DNA from: Cydia pomonella
Taxonomy: Eukaryota; Arthropoda; Insecta; Lepidoptera; Tortricidae
Length of the DNA stretch: 64,000 nt
Direction: 5' to 3'
Assembly (NCBI RefSeq): GCF_033807575.1
Contig: NC_084716.1
Span: 2,108,001-2,172,000 of the forward strand
Positions 51,630-62,400 of this stretch are shown here, in pieces. A model generated the notes under the pieces. It was given only the letters and a program-made list of their open reading frames with translations, was not told the DNA's origin and did no database searches. The number at the start of each line of letters is the position of its first letter. Position 1 is the stretch's first letter. Position numbers and translations under genes: made by a program.

Positions 51630-53240
51630 CTGATTCGAATAACTCGAATCAACATACCGACGAGTTAACTCGAATCAAGATTATGTGCAACTCGATCACT
51701 AACTCGATGATTGAGAATAATCCCTTAACTAATATCAATTTAACTTATTGAGATAAAGGATAGCATTAGTCAAAATAAAAATATATCATCGGCAGTAGAT
51801 TGGTGTCCGATTCGCTGCTGACTCGGCAAATGACTCGTCAACTCGCCGACGCTTATCACACTGCTACTATGGCCAAAAATAAACCTTAACTCCATGTCCC
51901 AAAGATTATTTTTACAACTGCCGCTTGACTCGCCGTCTCAACTCGAGTTTTCTGTTCCTCGCCTGTATCCGTTATTTTGTCGCGAACCACAAGAATCGTC
52001 GAGTCGAGTCATCTCGAGTTTCAACTCAAATCAGCGGCCGAATCAATTCGAGTTATTCGAATTGAAAAAAGTGGAGTCGTCACATCGCTTCCACAGATTA
52101 GCTGTGAGAGGCAGGAAGTTTCTGGAGAAACGCACAGTAGTTGAAGAGTTCAAGACAAACTCGCCCGTTTTTCGCATAATAAACAATACTAAAAACTAAC
52201 TATCGTATACTTAATTTAGACGCCTACATTAAGTCATACTCGTAGAATTCCTGAACTATATGTGACTCATCTCACTTATCAATGATTCACAAGAACACAA
52301 GGCGTCTTGTTTATAAGCAAATAACGCCATACGTGATAACATGTCTTTATTTTTAAACTGCATTAAGTTAAATAGTTAACAAATTTGAACCTTCTGGCTG
52401 ACGTACTGAGTTCATAATCCTATGAATAAATAAATAAAGCTTAGAAATGTGCTTGTTCCATAGAGCTATATTATATGTGCAATGTATTTGAGTCTTCTTT
52501 GACCTTCGCCCCCGTAAGCCTACGCTTTGTAGATGTACATAAAATGTATGTGAAGGTTTACCAACATCTGTACTCTGTAGATGATAAATTAAGCTTTTAT
52601 CTACTTATGTTTAAACTGAGTGGGTAGTAATTTAATGAATAGAAAAATCCGTTTGTATTTGTCTCTTATATTTATCTTACACGTTTTGATGTCGAATAAT
52701 TCAAATTAAGAAACAACATATTTTATGTTAATTTAGCCTGTACGAAATAACATACACTCCGCCTTGTCATTTAATCATTGTCAGTTAATATTTTTTCCTG
52801 AGAATTACGCGAACTTAAACGGGTATAAATATTTTAATACCCATTTAAGTTTAGCCCGTATTTCTCCGTGACAAAAATAAGGCCTTCGAAACCTCGGACC
52901 TAATATTCAAGCTTATTTATACGCGAGTATCTGGTTTAGTTATTAAGAGGAAAGGAGACGGCTACTTCTTCATACAAACGTAGTCCCCATTTTCCTCTCT
53001 GCATTATGTTAAATATTTTTATATATAATTACTAATGTTACTGATTACTAAATAAATTACAGTTATGTTATAATTACCTAATTTGATGTATATTAACCGT
53101 AACGTAACGTTAGACTTTTTTCGATTTTATAATTATTGTAAAAATTAGTAGCGAAAAACAGATTTCACACAAATTTTAAATGCTTCTAACTCTTGTATTG
53201 AATAAAAATTCGAAAAAATCAAACGTAAGGGCATATGTTC
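51630..53240. other. ACTCGA-rich stretch, then AT-rich intergenic
   Basis: 51630-52120 holds many TCGAGTT / AACTCGA words and could be an old transposon. The frame 51894-52199 within it is compositionally biased and unsupported. 52200-53240 is AT-rich, with one hairpin (AACTTAAACGGGTAT / ATACCCATTTAAGTT) at about 52812-52851. Confidence 0.45.
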
Positions 53241-53480
53241 TATTAATTTAATTTTCATGGGGTCCCAGTGAGCACAAGTTTTTTGGTTAACTCGCGAAAC
53301 GTCTGGTTGACGTAACTGGTGACCGAAGAGCTGGCGGCTTCCTCGCACAACGTATCAGTATTGCGATACAACGAGGAAATGCCGCCAGCATCCTTGGTAC
53401 AACGCCTCAAGGGCCTATTTTATATATAAGCTAGTTATAGTAATCATCTGTATATATCCATTATATATATTGTTTTTTTT
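53240..53480 (-). repeat. Family D repeat, uninterrupted copy
   Basis: Contains CGAAACGTCTGGTTGACGTA, ACTGGTGACCGAAGAGCTGG, CGGCTTCCTCGCACAACGTA, TCAGTATTGCGATACAACGA and GGAAATGCCGCC. The last three blocks form an imperfect hairpin of about 54 bp. The opposite strand of the same sequence is at 58238-58420. Confidence 0.72.
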
Positions 53481-53590
53481 TTTTTAATAGCCTACATTGT
53501 GTTCCACTGCTGGGCAAAGGCCTCCCCTGTTTTCAGCCACTCGTCACGGCTTTGTGCATGCTCCCGCCAGTCGCCACGAAATGAGTCCAA
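53480..53590 (-). pseudogene. RTE-like LINE extreme C-terminus
   Basis: The minus strand reads LDSFRGDWREHAQSRDEWLK, TGEAFAQQWNTM, stop, and an A-run. This matches the end of the 23042 element (EAFAQQWDTQIG) and abuts the family D repeat. Confidence 0.65.
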
Positions 53591-53599
53591 TCCATTTAA

Positions 53600-54265
53600 T
53601 TTTTAAATCATGTCGTGTTTGTAAGTAGGTATAGGTACTAAATATACTGTTCGTGTGTAGAAATATTTTTGCATGCTTATTATTAGCTGAGTGTGTGATC
53701 TAATTTTACATACATAAAGATGATCATGAATGTTTACCACACTTAATGCAAATAAATATATTTAATTTAATTTTAGCTGTGGTAGATATACAACAAATTG
53801 TGTCAAAATATTTTCAATAATGTTAATATCCAGAGAGGGAAATGAGGACTACATTTGTATGAAAAGGCGATTTCGCGCGGGTCCTCAACTTTCGTCTTAA
53901 TACTATGCGTTTTGTTATTCCTCTATCTAATGAAGACTATACATTTTTTACTCGTCTCTAGCTGCTTGTCTCGTCTGCATCGCATCTCAAGTGGAAATTC
54001 TAAAAAAACGTGCTGTCGAACGCGTACAGCCGCTTTCTTCCACGCTCCGTCGATCGGCATTTGTCAAGGCCAGCTCAGACTTCGACTTCGACTTGCTGAT
54101 CAATTGGTTTACTACTTTGGGAACAAATTATATTACATTATTTATTTTTGGTTTTTAAAGTTGATTTGCCCTTAGATTTGGTCAAAGACGCATAGTTTCT
54201 AAGATTGCATGTACTCAAGAAATTGGGGTTGGTACCGCCGCCGTGACGAGGTAGGCTAGAGGTTC
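53600..54265. other. Intergenic
   Basis: The frame 53855-54175 has no recognisable motif. Confidence 0.35.
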
Positions 54266-54270
54266 AGGGC

Positions 54271-54357
54271 TATAACCGCGTAAATCGAAGTTCGTCAATT
54301 GCGGGCATTTTTCTCTGTCACTCTAATAACGTCTTAGAATTTCGGTTTTCGCGGTAG
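54271..54357. repeat. Family H foldback, decayed copy 3
   Basis: ACCGCGTAAATCGAAGTTCG at the left and TTTCGGTTTTCGCGGTAG at the right correspond to the arms of 25082-25201, with GGGCATTTTTCTCTGTCACT inside. Diverged. Confidence 0.5.
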
Positions 54358-54359
54358 TC

Positions 54360-55145
54360 GAGCGTGAGCTCTCCGAAATGTCATTTGTCGTTATTTCTAC
54401 TCGGTTACGCGCGTTTTTTTACATTTATTATCTTGAGAACTTTTTGTATTATCTCGAATTATTTATGGAAACATGAGTTGCTCAATCAAATGAGTGTCAG
54501 TACTTAAAAAGCGGAGGTAAGAAAATAAGGTGCAACACAGCGAGTCGAAGGAGGAAATTAGTTTACTTTTTAGATTGGGACTGGTGGCTTTGTTGAAACG
54601 ACAATCCCCAATTGAAAATTAAAAAAAATATTGGATTGACAGTTGACAATTGGAACGAATGGTGACTTGATAATTTAGTTTCGATTGGCTGACGACTGAC
54701 TTAGATGACCTTGTATGAAGAATCATAACTTTATAGTTTTCTGGCATTTCAAGTGCATTATAATAATCTTAAGGTTATAACAGTCTAGTCTAGTCTGTAT
54801 AAAGTGCGCCTTTTTCGCGTTGAGTAAACGTTTACAGGACTTTTATTCGAGTGTTGTTATATTGTTTATAGCATCAAAAAGCAAAAATAAAAACGTTTAG
54901 TCATAGATTTGCTAGTTGGGTATATTTTGAATAGGTAAGAATATGAACATTATTGCCTAAAATTTCTCAGTCCATGGTACAAATGGAAAGATCCGCTCCC
55001 AGGGGGCTTGGCCTGAATTGTGGCTATGTTTCCGTTAATAAGACCTCAGATAAGAACTTTATAACCATCACTTAACGAGCACTCGCCTAGTGTAAACCGA
55101 TATATACCATGAATACCGACAATAACCGATATATACATACGATTT
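54360..55145. other. Intergenic
   Basis: Nothing is recognised. Confidence 0.3.
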
Positions 55146-55146
55146 T

Positions 55147-55351
55147 CGGTGAAGGAAAACATCGTGAGGAAACCGGACTAATCCCAACAAGGCCTAGTTT
55201 ACCCCTCTGGGTTGGAAGGTCAGATGGCAGTCGCTTTCGTAAAAACTAGTGCCTACGCCAAATCTTGGGATTAGTTGTCAAGCGGACCCCAGGCTCCCAT
55301 GAGCCGTGGCAAAATGCCGGGACAACGCGAGGAAGAAGAAGAAGAAGAAGA
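55147..55351 (+). repeat. Family G repeat, copy 2, with a GAA tail
   Basis: Same block order as 21104-21290 and better preserved (GGAAACCGGACTAATCCCAA, GGGATTAGTTGTCAAGCGGA, GAGCCGTGGCAAAATGCCGG), ending in (GAA)6-type repeats at 55332-55350. Confidence 0.68.
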
Positions 55352-55354
55352 CAT

Positions 55355-55860
55355 ACGATTTTCGTAAGACAAAAAATATCATATATTTACCTATATACAG
55401 ACATACACACAAATATACAATATCGCACTTAAAACAGCGATGAATTCCTCGCCTTTTAAAATAAGAATTCAATATTTTCTATCCATTTTTTTTGATATTG
55501 GTTACACTGAGTGGCTTAAGAATATTTTGAAGATAATACGTTTTGTTTTAGTTAGATTATTGAACTATTAATTTTTTAATACTACTTTGTAAAAGACGTG
55601 TAATGAAGAAAAATATTCCTTGAAATTATTTGTCAGCGTGTTTTTTGGGCCATTCTCTATTTTTGTCTTAATTATGATTTTAAATATATGTACTTATATC
55701 AATTGTTTTTCTTTAAGCTGTATCTTTTACTGAGGTGTGCCAATAAAGAGTTTTCTATCTATCTATCTATATTCATTCAAGCAAGCATCGTCACAAACTT
55801 ATTGTACATTAACACTAAAACAAATTATAAATTCCGCAACAAGCTTCATCAAACACACCT
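55355..55860. other. Intergenic
   Basis: A (TCTA)n stretch is at 55757-55772, following AATAAAGAGTTT. No gene. Confidence 0.35.
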
Positions 55861-55865
55861 ATAAT

Positions 55866-56291
55866 CTAACGCCCATCCTGACTCTGCAACAAGCCCGGCC
55901 CAAAAGTTGCCATTATGCCGGCAGCAGTCCCCCGCTGTATGGCGATGGAAACCTGTTGGACCAGCCAAGACCCAGAGCGGGGGTCATTACCCTTCTCCCG
56001 CAAACGCCTGCCCAACTCCCTAAAAAACTCCAGAGCCTCATTACCCCAGGGTCCAGCAGTCTCCATGGTGACCGGTACGAAACCGTACGCCACTTCTAAG
56101 GAGTACTTGGCGTGTTTGAGCCTTGCAGCCGTTTCTGCCGCCGATCCCGCCAACTTCAGAGTGTGTCTCAAATGTGATGCAGCAAATGTTGTATCCCACA
56201 AGAGAAAATATGTATATGAAGTCAAATATAACTTTTTTATGTGTATGTCTAGAAACTCGTGCCACGTGAAGTGAGCCTTTAAGGATGACAA
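55866..56291 (-). pseudogene. LINE ORF2 C-terminal fragment
   Basis: The minus-strand frame contains AAETAARLKHAKYS, VAYGFVPVTMETAGPWGNEA, LEFFRELGRRLREKGNDPRS and GSWLVQQVSIAIQRGTAAGI. FVP-ETAGPWG-A and the GS---Q--SIAIQRGNA-like motif are the ending I know from LINE ORF2 proteins without an obvious RNase H. The first 50 residues do not fit and are probably flanking sequence. No catalytic core is present. Confidence 0.62.
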
Positions 56292-56810
56292 ATGCTAGAA
56301 CTACCCGGGCCCGGGCCGAGGCGTCCGACACTTTAGTTTTCTATAGAAACTACCTGATCACCCATCATAGAAAACGAAGTATTAGAACCCCCGGATCCGG
56401 GCCGTTCTACCGTGAGTCATCCCTTAAGCATGGTGGTTAAAGCTTCACTTTATACTGTTTAGTAAAACGCGATGGGAATAGCAGATAAGATGCTTAGCGA
56501 GGCAATATTCATGGTACACGGCGCGAACATTCCCAAATACGATTACGGAGGCTCTTATTCCGTACGAAATACAGCTGTATAGCTTGAACGATCATGTTTG
56601 TGCTGGGGTACAATACAATATACAATACAATATTGTTTACAATATAATATAAAGGGGTGAGATCTAAAAATGCCAATCATTGAAAAAAAAATACAAAATC
56701 ATAAAACGCTTAGTTAGTACTTAAATACTGTAGATACGTATACAAACATGGTTTAAAAAGTGAACTTAAAATATAAAATCTTGCAAAATTGTATTGCCGT
56801 TTTTATAAAT
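56292..56810. other. Intergenic with an imperfect GC-rich foldback
   Basis: CTACCCGGGCCCGGGCCG (56302) and CCCGGATCCGGGCCGTTCTA (56389) flank TAGTTTTCTAT / ATAGAAAACGA, an imperfect stem that may be a small MITE. The rest is AT-rich. Confidence 0.45.
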
Positions 56811-56814
56811 ATTC

Positions 56815-56870
56815 GTACGGAACCCTTCGTGCGCGAGTCCGACTCGTACTTGCCCGGTTTTTAATTTTTT
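56815..56870 (-). repeat. Head fragment of the GGGTTCCGTAC repeat
   Basis: CGGAACCCTTCGTGCGCGAG, TCCGACTCG and TTGCCCGG reverse-complement the opening of 22178-22475. Confidence 0.65.
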
Positions 56871-57049
56871 CGTGAACGGAACGGTGTTAACCCGCCACAC
56901 AAGCCCCGAATCGCTGGAGGATCACACCACACCCTACTTTGGTTAGCGATTCCATCGGAATTAGCCAAGAAGCGTAGCGATGCTGTACTACCGACCATAG
57001 CTCCATTCACCACGCAGGGGAAGCTCCTCTACGCCGTGAAGGCCAGACC

Positions 57050-57260
57050 AATATAATTGGAGAAGATGGAAGAGGATCGTGCTGTGAGAAGAGCGTATGT
57101 GGGGCACCCTGGTGGAAAATATCCGTCTGTTTGGGCGTCTCATAATCCGTTGGAGTGACGAAGCCCAAAAAGTTTAGTCCACCCTCGGAATAGGGCAGAG
57201 TGGCGCTCTCTTGTGTCAGAGGCAAAGATCCTGTTTGGGTCACTGAGCCAGTGAAATAAG
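57050..57260 (+). pseudogene. RTE-like LINE C-terminal fragment
   Basis: The plus strand reads KMEEDRAVRRAYVGHPGGKY, then after a shift SPKSL and NRAEWRSLVSEAKILFGSLS Q, stop. Same family as 26287-26640 (EDRAV-RRAY, WRSLVSEAKI-FGSL). Internal deletions and stops make it non-functional. Confidence 0.68.
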
Positions 57261-57264
57261 TAAG

Positions 57265-57635
57265 AGAAAGCGCTTAGAGACATGCCAAATCTAGAGTGTT
57301 TTCATTTGTGTGTTTTTTTCTTCTTAGAGTATGTCCACAGCAGAGCTGCTAAAACTGTATTGCTTACTATAAATTAATCGACTTACGCTCTTCTCAAAAT
57401 CTTCGTCGGTAAAAATAACCTCGATCGAAGCCCTTTTTCAGTCGGCAGAATTGACCTTCCCGTCGAACAGAAACCCAACAATACCAGTAGTTTCCACCAT
57501 AAATAAACAGTTGGGTAAACTGAACTGTTTATTAAGTCAGTTCCGCAGTGCTGCGAAACAATTCTACGTGAAACGACTACCAATGAGTTTATCGAGTAAA
57601 GCTTGGTTTAATGGACTGGTTGATGTTTCAATTCG
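57265..57635. other. Intergenic
   Basis: No feature is supported. Confidence 0.3.
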
Positions 57636-57637
57636 CA

Positions 57638-57730
57638 TGTAACATCCCTGGAGTTACAGGCGCTTATAGGCTACGGTGACTGCTTACCAACAGGCGGGCT
57701 TGTTTGCCGCCGACGTGGTATATAAAAAAG
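57638..57730 (+). repeat. Family B repeat, copy 4 (3' end only)
   Basis: CATGTAACATCCCTGGAGTT, ACAGGCGCTTATAGGCTACG, GTGACTGCTTACCAACAGGC and TTGTTTGCCGCCGACGTGG precede a short A-run. Confidence 0.68.
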
Positions 57731-57834
57731 AGCATGCAAGTTGACGTCGAGAATGAAAGCTCAGAGAGTTATTGGACTTAAGACTGCCATACCACCGAGA
57801 CGGAGAAGAGTGGACATGATGAGAGGCATAAAGA

Positions 57835-58156
57835 AGAGTCCGCAGCAAGCTCAGCCGAATTTTACAAACTGAGTTTCATTCTCATTTCAAAACTACGGGT
57901 TGGATTGTAATGAAACTTTGCACATACAATAACATGAGGTATATCTATGCCTGTAATTCGTTTATATAGCTCCAGTTTATAAACCAAACGAAATAGAGCA
58001 AAACAAGTTTTGTATCAAAGACTTAATTTCGCTGTATATTTTAACTATGGTATCAGAAGCTACATAAAGTACAAAGTTTCAGAGCAATCTAACTGGTCGT
58101 TTTAAAATGAGAGTGTAACTACGTTTGTATGGAGAACCGAGCTTGCTGCGGACTCT
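57835..58156. mobile_element. MITE with perfect 18-bp TIRs (322 bp)
   Basis: AGAGTCCGCAGCAAGCTC at 57835-57852 and GAGCTTGCTGCGGACTCT at 58139-58156 are exact reverse complements. The interior is AT-rich and non-coding. I see no certain target duplication. Confidence 0.82.
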
Positions 58157-58237
58157 TTGGTGACGACGAGCTGAAGAACGTAGAACAATGCTTCAAACGG
58201 GAAGAAAAGTCGATGTTAATAAAGTTGATGATAAAAA

Positions 58238-58420
58238 AAATTATTTACAATAACAAATACAGAGGATTACTATGACCCTTGAGGCATGGTACCAAGGATG
58301 CTGGTGGCATTTCCTCGTTGTATCGCAATACTGATACGTTGTGCGAGGAAGTCGCTAGCTCTTCGGTCACCAGTTACGTCAACCAGACGTTTCGTGATTT
58401 CTGCAAAAAACTTGTGCGCC
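58238..58420 (+). repeat. Family D repeat, copy 3
   Basis: TTATTTACAATAACAAATAC, CCTTGAGGCATGGTACCAAG, CATTTCCTCGTTGTATCGCA, ATACTGATACGTTGTGCGAG and CCAGTTACGTCAACCAGACG. It is the inverse-orientation partner of 53240-53480 at a distance of about 5 kb. Confidence 0.72.
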
Positions 58421-58424
58421 TGAT

Positions 58425-58620
58425 AAAGTAAATAAAAAAAAGCATTTTTTTTCGGACAATAATTATACGAGTAATACGCCTAATAAGGACGCCTGAATGT
58501 AAATTGTATATTATATTTCAAATACAACAATTGCTTTGCAAATAATCTACTAACAGTGTTAACATTTCTCATCTCAACTTGAGAAAAAAATCACATTTTT
58601 ACCACTTGGCACTAAACAAT
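58425..58620. other. Intergenic
   Basis: No feature is supported. Confidence 0.3.
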
Positions 58621-58625
58621 TTATA

Positions 58626-58860
58626 GGGACCGTGCGCGTTGGAGGGTCTGCCATCTTGTGGCCTGAATCGGAACCATAAACATGCACATGTACACGTCAC
58701 GTGTTTTCTTGTGCATAGTAGGTTCTGCCATCTTGTGGGCTACATCGGAACAAAAAAACATCACTTTTACGCATCACCCCAAAAATCTGACGGCTCATGT
58801 GCTGCCTCCTACAGTTCATGCACGCTCCCTATAGTCATTGCGTATCGTGCATCGTACTAT
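58626..58860 (+). repeat. Family F repeat, copy 2
   Basis: GACCGTGCGCGTTGGAGGGT, CTTGTGGCCTGAATCGGAAC, TCTGCCATCTTGTGGGCTAC and CCCCAAAAATCTGACGG are shared with 15100-15345. Confidence 0.6.
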
Positions 58861-59260
58861 TAATTATAGTTGAAAGCGAATACGAAAATTCTGATCTGTT
58901 ATTTAATTAGCGAATTAGTCATAAGTAGTTAATTAACGGTACAGTCAGCAACAATTTTTTTATTTATTTATTGATAAACATGTTTACATGACATTACAGT
59001 TGAACCAATGCGTCACGAAACTTAAACTAACTAATAAACACGACCGAAGGGAGTGTTATAAATCGACACGAGTTGCGAATAGTTTTATTTGATGAAGTTA
59101 TACTTATTCAATTGTTTACGACTCGTTCGCTTAGTAACTTTTGCTGCTGTGGTCATGCTATATATGGATATTCACTAAATCGAATTCAAATGATAAAAGA
59201 TGATTTACATGAAGCTATTGAACTTCGAAATATAACCTTCAAATTAAATAATTAACACAT
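58861..59260. other. Intergenic
   Basis: The word GGTACAGTCAGCAACAA occurs at 58938. The short frame 59073-59255 is unsupported. Confidence 0.35.
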
Positions 59261-59261
59261 T

Positions 59262-59345
59262 TTTTTTATTCCGCTACCTAAAGGTTGTCTGGAAGAGATC
59301 GCTTTTTAGCGATAAGACCGCCTGTTGTTTACCTCTTCTTTATGT
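59262..59345 (-). repeat. Hairpin-bearing repeat tail, copy 2
   Basis: On the minus strand, GAGGTAAACAACAGGCGGTC, TTATCGCTAAAAAGCGATCT and CCAGACAACCTTTAGGTAG match 12597-12665. It lies directly after the 3' end of the LOA-like element, which may have inserted into it or share it as its tail. Confidence 0.6.
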
Positions 59346-59348
59346 GTT

Positions 59349-59442
59349 GTATTCGTTATTCGTTATTCGTATTCGCGGGCTGGGTTTCCGCAACTCGACG
59401 TCGCAATTCGCGCCTATTTTGCGTGATGGTGGGTTGACGGCA
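59349..59442 (-). other. LOA-like LINE 3' untranslated region and tail
   Basis: About 95 bp follow the ORF2 stop on the minus strand and end in CGAATACGAATAACGAATAA-like tandem units, the short-repeat tail typical of some non-LTR elements. The exact 3' boundary is uncertain. The 3' region near 43745 shares the word ACGCAAAATAG. Confidence 0.6.
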
Positions 59443-62400
59443 CTACTCCTGCCAACCCAACTCTACCAGGAAGCCTAGCAGACCCTTGATGTTGCCGACG
59501 ACTTCTGGGAGAGACCCCGGGGAACCGAGGTATTGTGCCCGGTATTCTGCCACCCCTGGGCATTCAAGAATGACGTGGGCGGCTGTCTCCTCCTCCTCCA
59601 TGCACGCTCTGCAGAGGGGGCTATCTGTAACACGTAGGGTTAATAGGTGTTTGTTTAGTGGGGCGTGGCCGGTTATGGCCCCAGTCAAAAGCCGGAGCTG
59701 TGGCCTCTTCAGCTGTCTCAGCCTCCTCGACAAACCGGGGTCGATTGTCGGGAGGGCCTCCTTCGCCTGCCTGCACGTGCCTAGGTTAGACCAGTACTGT
59801 TGGTGTTTTACCTTGGTGTTGCATCTCAGCATGTTCCGGAGCCAGGCATAAGGCAGAGGTACGATTGGCTCCGGTCCTGCCACCCTCAGTTCCGAGCCAC
59901 CTCTCGCCAATATGTCGGCTGCATCGTTCCCTCGCGAGTTGCTGTGTCCCTTAATCCACTGCAGAGTTACGCTGGTGGTGGTGCTTACCTCTGACAGAGC
60001 CTTGTGGCATTCGTAGATTAGCCCTGAGGTCAAAGTATAACTTTGCAGAGCTTGCAGTACTGACCGACTGTCAGAGAGTATGCGGATGGGGTAGTCCTCT
60101 ACTTTCCTTGAGACGATTGCGTGTGCTGCCATTATGATGCCCATACATTCCGCCTGGAAGACTGTGTTGTGGGCGCCTAGTGGTGTTGAGATATGTATGT
60201 TTAGGTCCTCTGAGAATACTCCCGCGCCAGTGCCTGACCTTGTCTTTGATCCATCCGTGAAGATTCTCAGCTCTCTCGGGTTAAGTCCTTCACGAGGTTC
60301 TTCGTGTAACTGTATCTTGTATTTCTTGTCGAAGATGTATTGCCTGGGTATCCTGTCAGTCACCGCTTCTATTAGCGGTTCCTTACCTATCGCCTCGTAG
60401 AGGATCTCGGTGTGTGGTACCCTGGGTGGTCTCCAGAGATTCGATTTTTTGAGACGTACCGCCGAAGCTAGCGCTTCCTGTTGTATAAAGAGGTGCAGCG
60501 GCGGCAGGCCCAGTAAAGCTTCCAGAGCCGCGGTTGGTGTTGTCCTCATGCAGCCCGTAGTCGCCAAACAGGCCAACCTCTGGAGTCGTTGTAGTTTAGC
60601 TTCAACTGTGGATAGTTTGGTGCGTGGCCACCAGACTATTGCACCGTAGCTTATTATTGGTCGTATGACTGCCTGGTAAAGCCATAGAGTTATCTTGGGG
60701 GTTAGCCCCCAGGTTCTACCCACCATTCTACGACATTGCCAGAATACGACTGTGGCTTTGTCAATTTTGCCGTTTAAGTGATTACTCCAATTCAATTTGC
60801 TGTCAAGTATTACCCCTAAATACTTTACCTCTGCAGATAGTTGGAGTTCAGTGTTGAACAGTTTGGGAAGGCAGAAGTTTCCCAAGTTGCGTTTGTTGGT
60901 GAACATAACCAGCTCAGTTTTGTTGGGATTGACTGAGAGTTCGTTGTTAATACACCAGCGCTCCACGATGGCTAGTGCAGAGCGGGTAACATCGCATACC
61001 GTACCTGAATGATTGCCGCTCGTCAGTATCACTATGTCGTCAGCATAGCCGATTGTGTAATAGTGATTGTTGTTTAGTGTGGTGATCAGGTCATTCACCA
61101 CCAGGTTCCATAGTAGTGGTGATAGGACTCCTCCTTGGGGGCATCCTTTTGCCACTAATGCTTGTTGTGTTTCGCCCGTCCCGAGTTTGATGGTTCGCTG
61201 GCTCAACATGTTGTTTATCCATTCTGTCATAACTGCATTCGCGCCATGTCTTACCAGTGCTGCTGTAATGCTGCTGAACCTGGTCCTGTCGAAAGCCCCT
61301 TCTATGTCTATGAAGGTTCCTAAACACATGGATCTGTTCTTGATCGCCACCTCAATCTTACTTACCACTGCATGAAGTGCCGATTCTGTAGATTTGCCAG
61401 GGCTATAGGCATGTTGGTTTGGATGCAAGGGCACATTAATTAGCACCCTCTCCCTAAGGTACCTGTCACACAACCTCTCTAATGTTTTCAGCATGAAAGA
61501 GGTCAGACTGATGGGCCTGAAGGATTTGGGGTCCGAGTAGTCGCTTTTACCTGGTTTCGGTATGAAGATAACCTTGACCTCCCTCCATTGCTTCGGCACG
61601 TATCTGTGTGCCAGACAGGCGCGCAGAACGATGGTCAGCTTCAGAGTGAGATGCTTCCCGCCCCATTTAAGAAGCGCAGGGAAGATCCCATCCATACCTG
61701 GAGATTTGAAGGAGTCAAAGCTGTTTAGGGCCCACTGCGTGCGCTGCGGGCTGATTACCTCATAAGTCTGTAGCCACTCGCCTTCCGTCGGGGTGGTTGT
61801 CTCCCTCTCGTTCCAACTTACTGGGTGCGATATCACGCAGTCCGGGAAGTGCGTTTGCACTAGGACCCGTTCCGCCTCCTCCGGTGAGTTTGTGAGAGAG
61901 TTGTCTGGCTTACGCAGGGATCCTAAGGTTATGGTCGAGTTGGTGGAGAGGACCTTCCTTACCCTGTTGGCCTGCGTGGTGGTCTCGATGTCTGTACAGA
62001 ATTTGCGCCAAGAGTTTGTGCTTCTGTACCTGAGACGTTTTTTGTATTTGGCCTTGGTGGACTTATAGTTGTCCCAGTCCTCGTCAGCGCCTGTGTTCAT
62101 AGCTCTGTTCAGTTGCCTCCTCATCTTGCCCCTGAGTCTCTCCAGCTCAGGTCCCCACCAGTTGTTTTTCCCTCTGCTTCTGGTCGGTGGGGTCGATAAG
62201 GGGCATGCTTGATGGTAGCAATCCAGAATGGTGCTCGTGAGAATGCTTACCTGTTCCTCTATGCCCGCTGTGCCTTCTATTCTAAGGGGACCCTCCAGCT
62301 GTTTCAATGTTGTAGACAATCGCACCGTGTAAAGGTCACGATTCATCTTGCGTGGGTTCCGCCTGGGCACTGCTGCTCGTGTTTCTACCTGAATGTCAAA

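Noticed and set aside
55866..56291. 141-codon minus-strand frame as a host enzyme
   Set aside because: The ETAGPWG and SIAIQRG motifs match LINE ORF2 ends, and its first third is flanking sequence.
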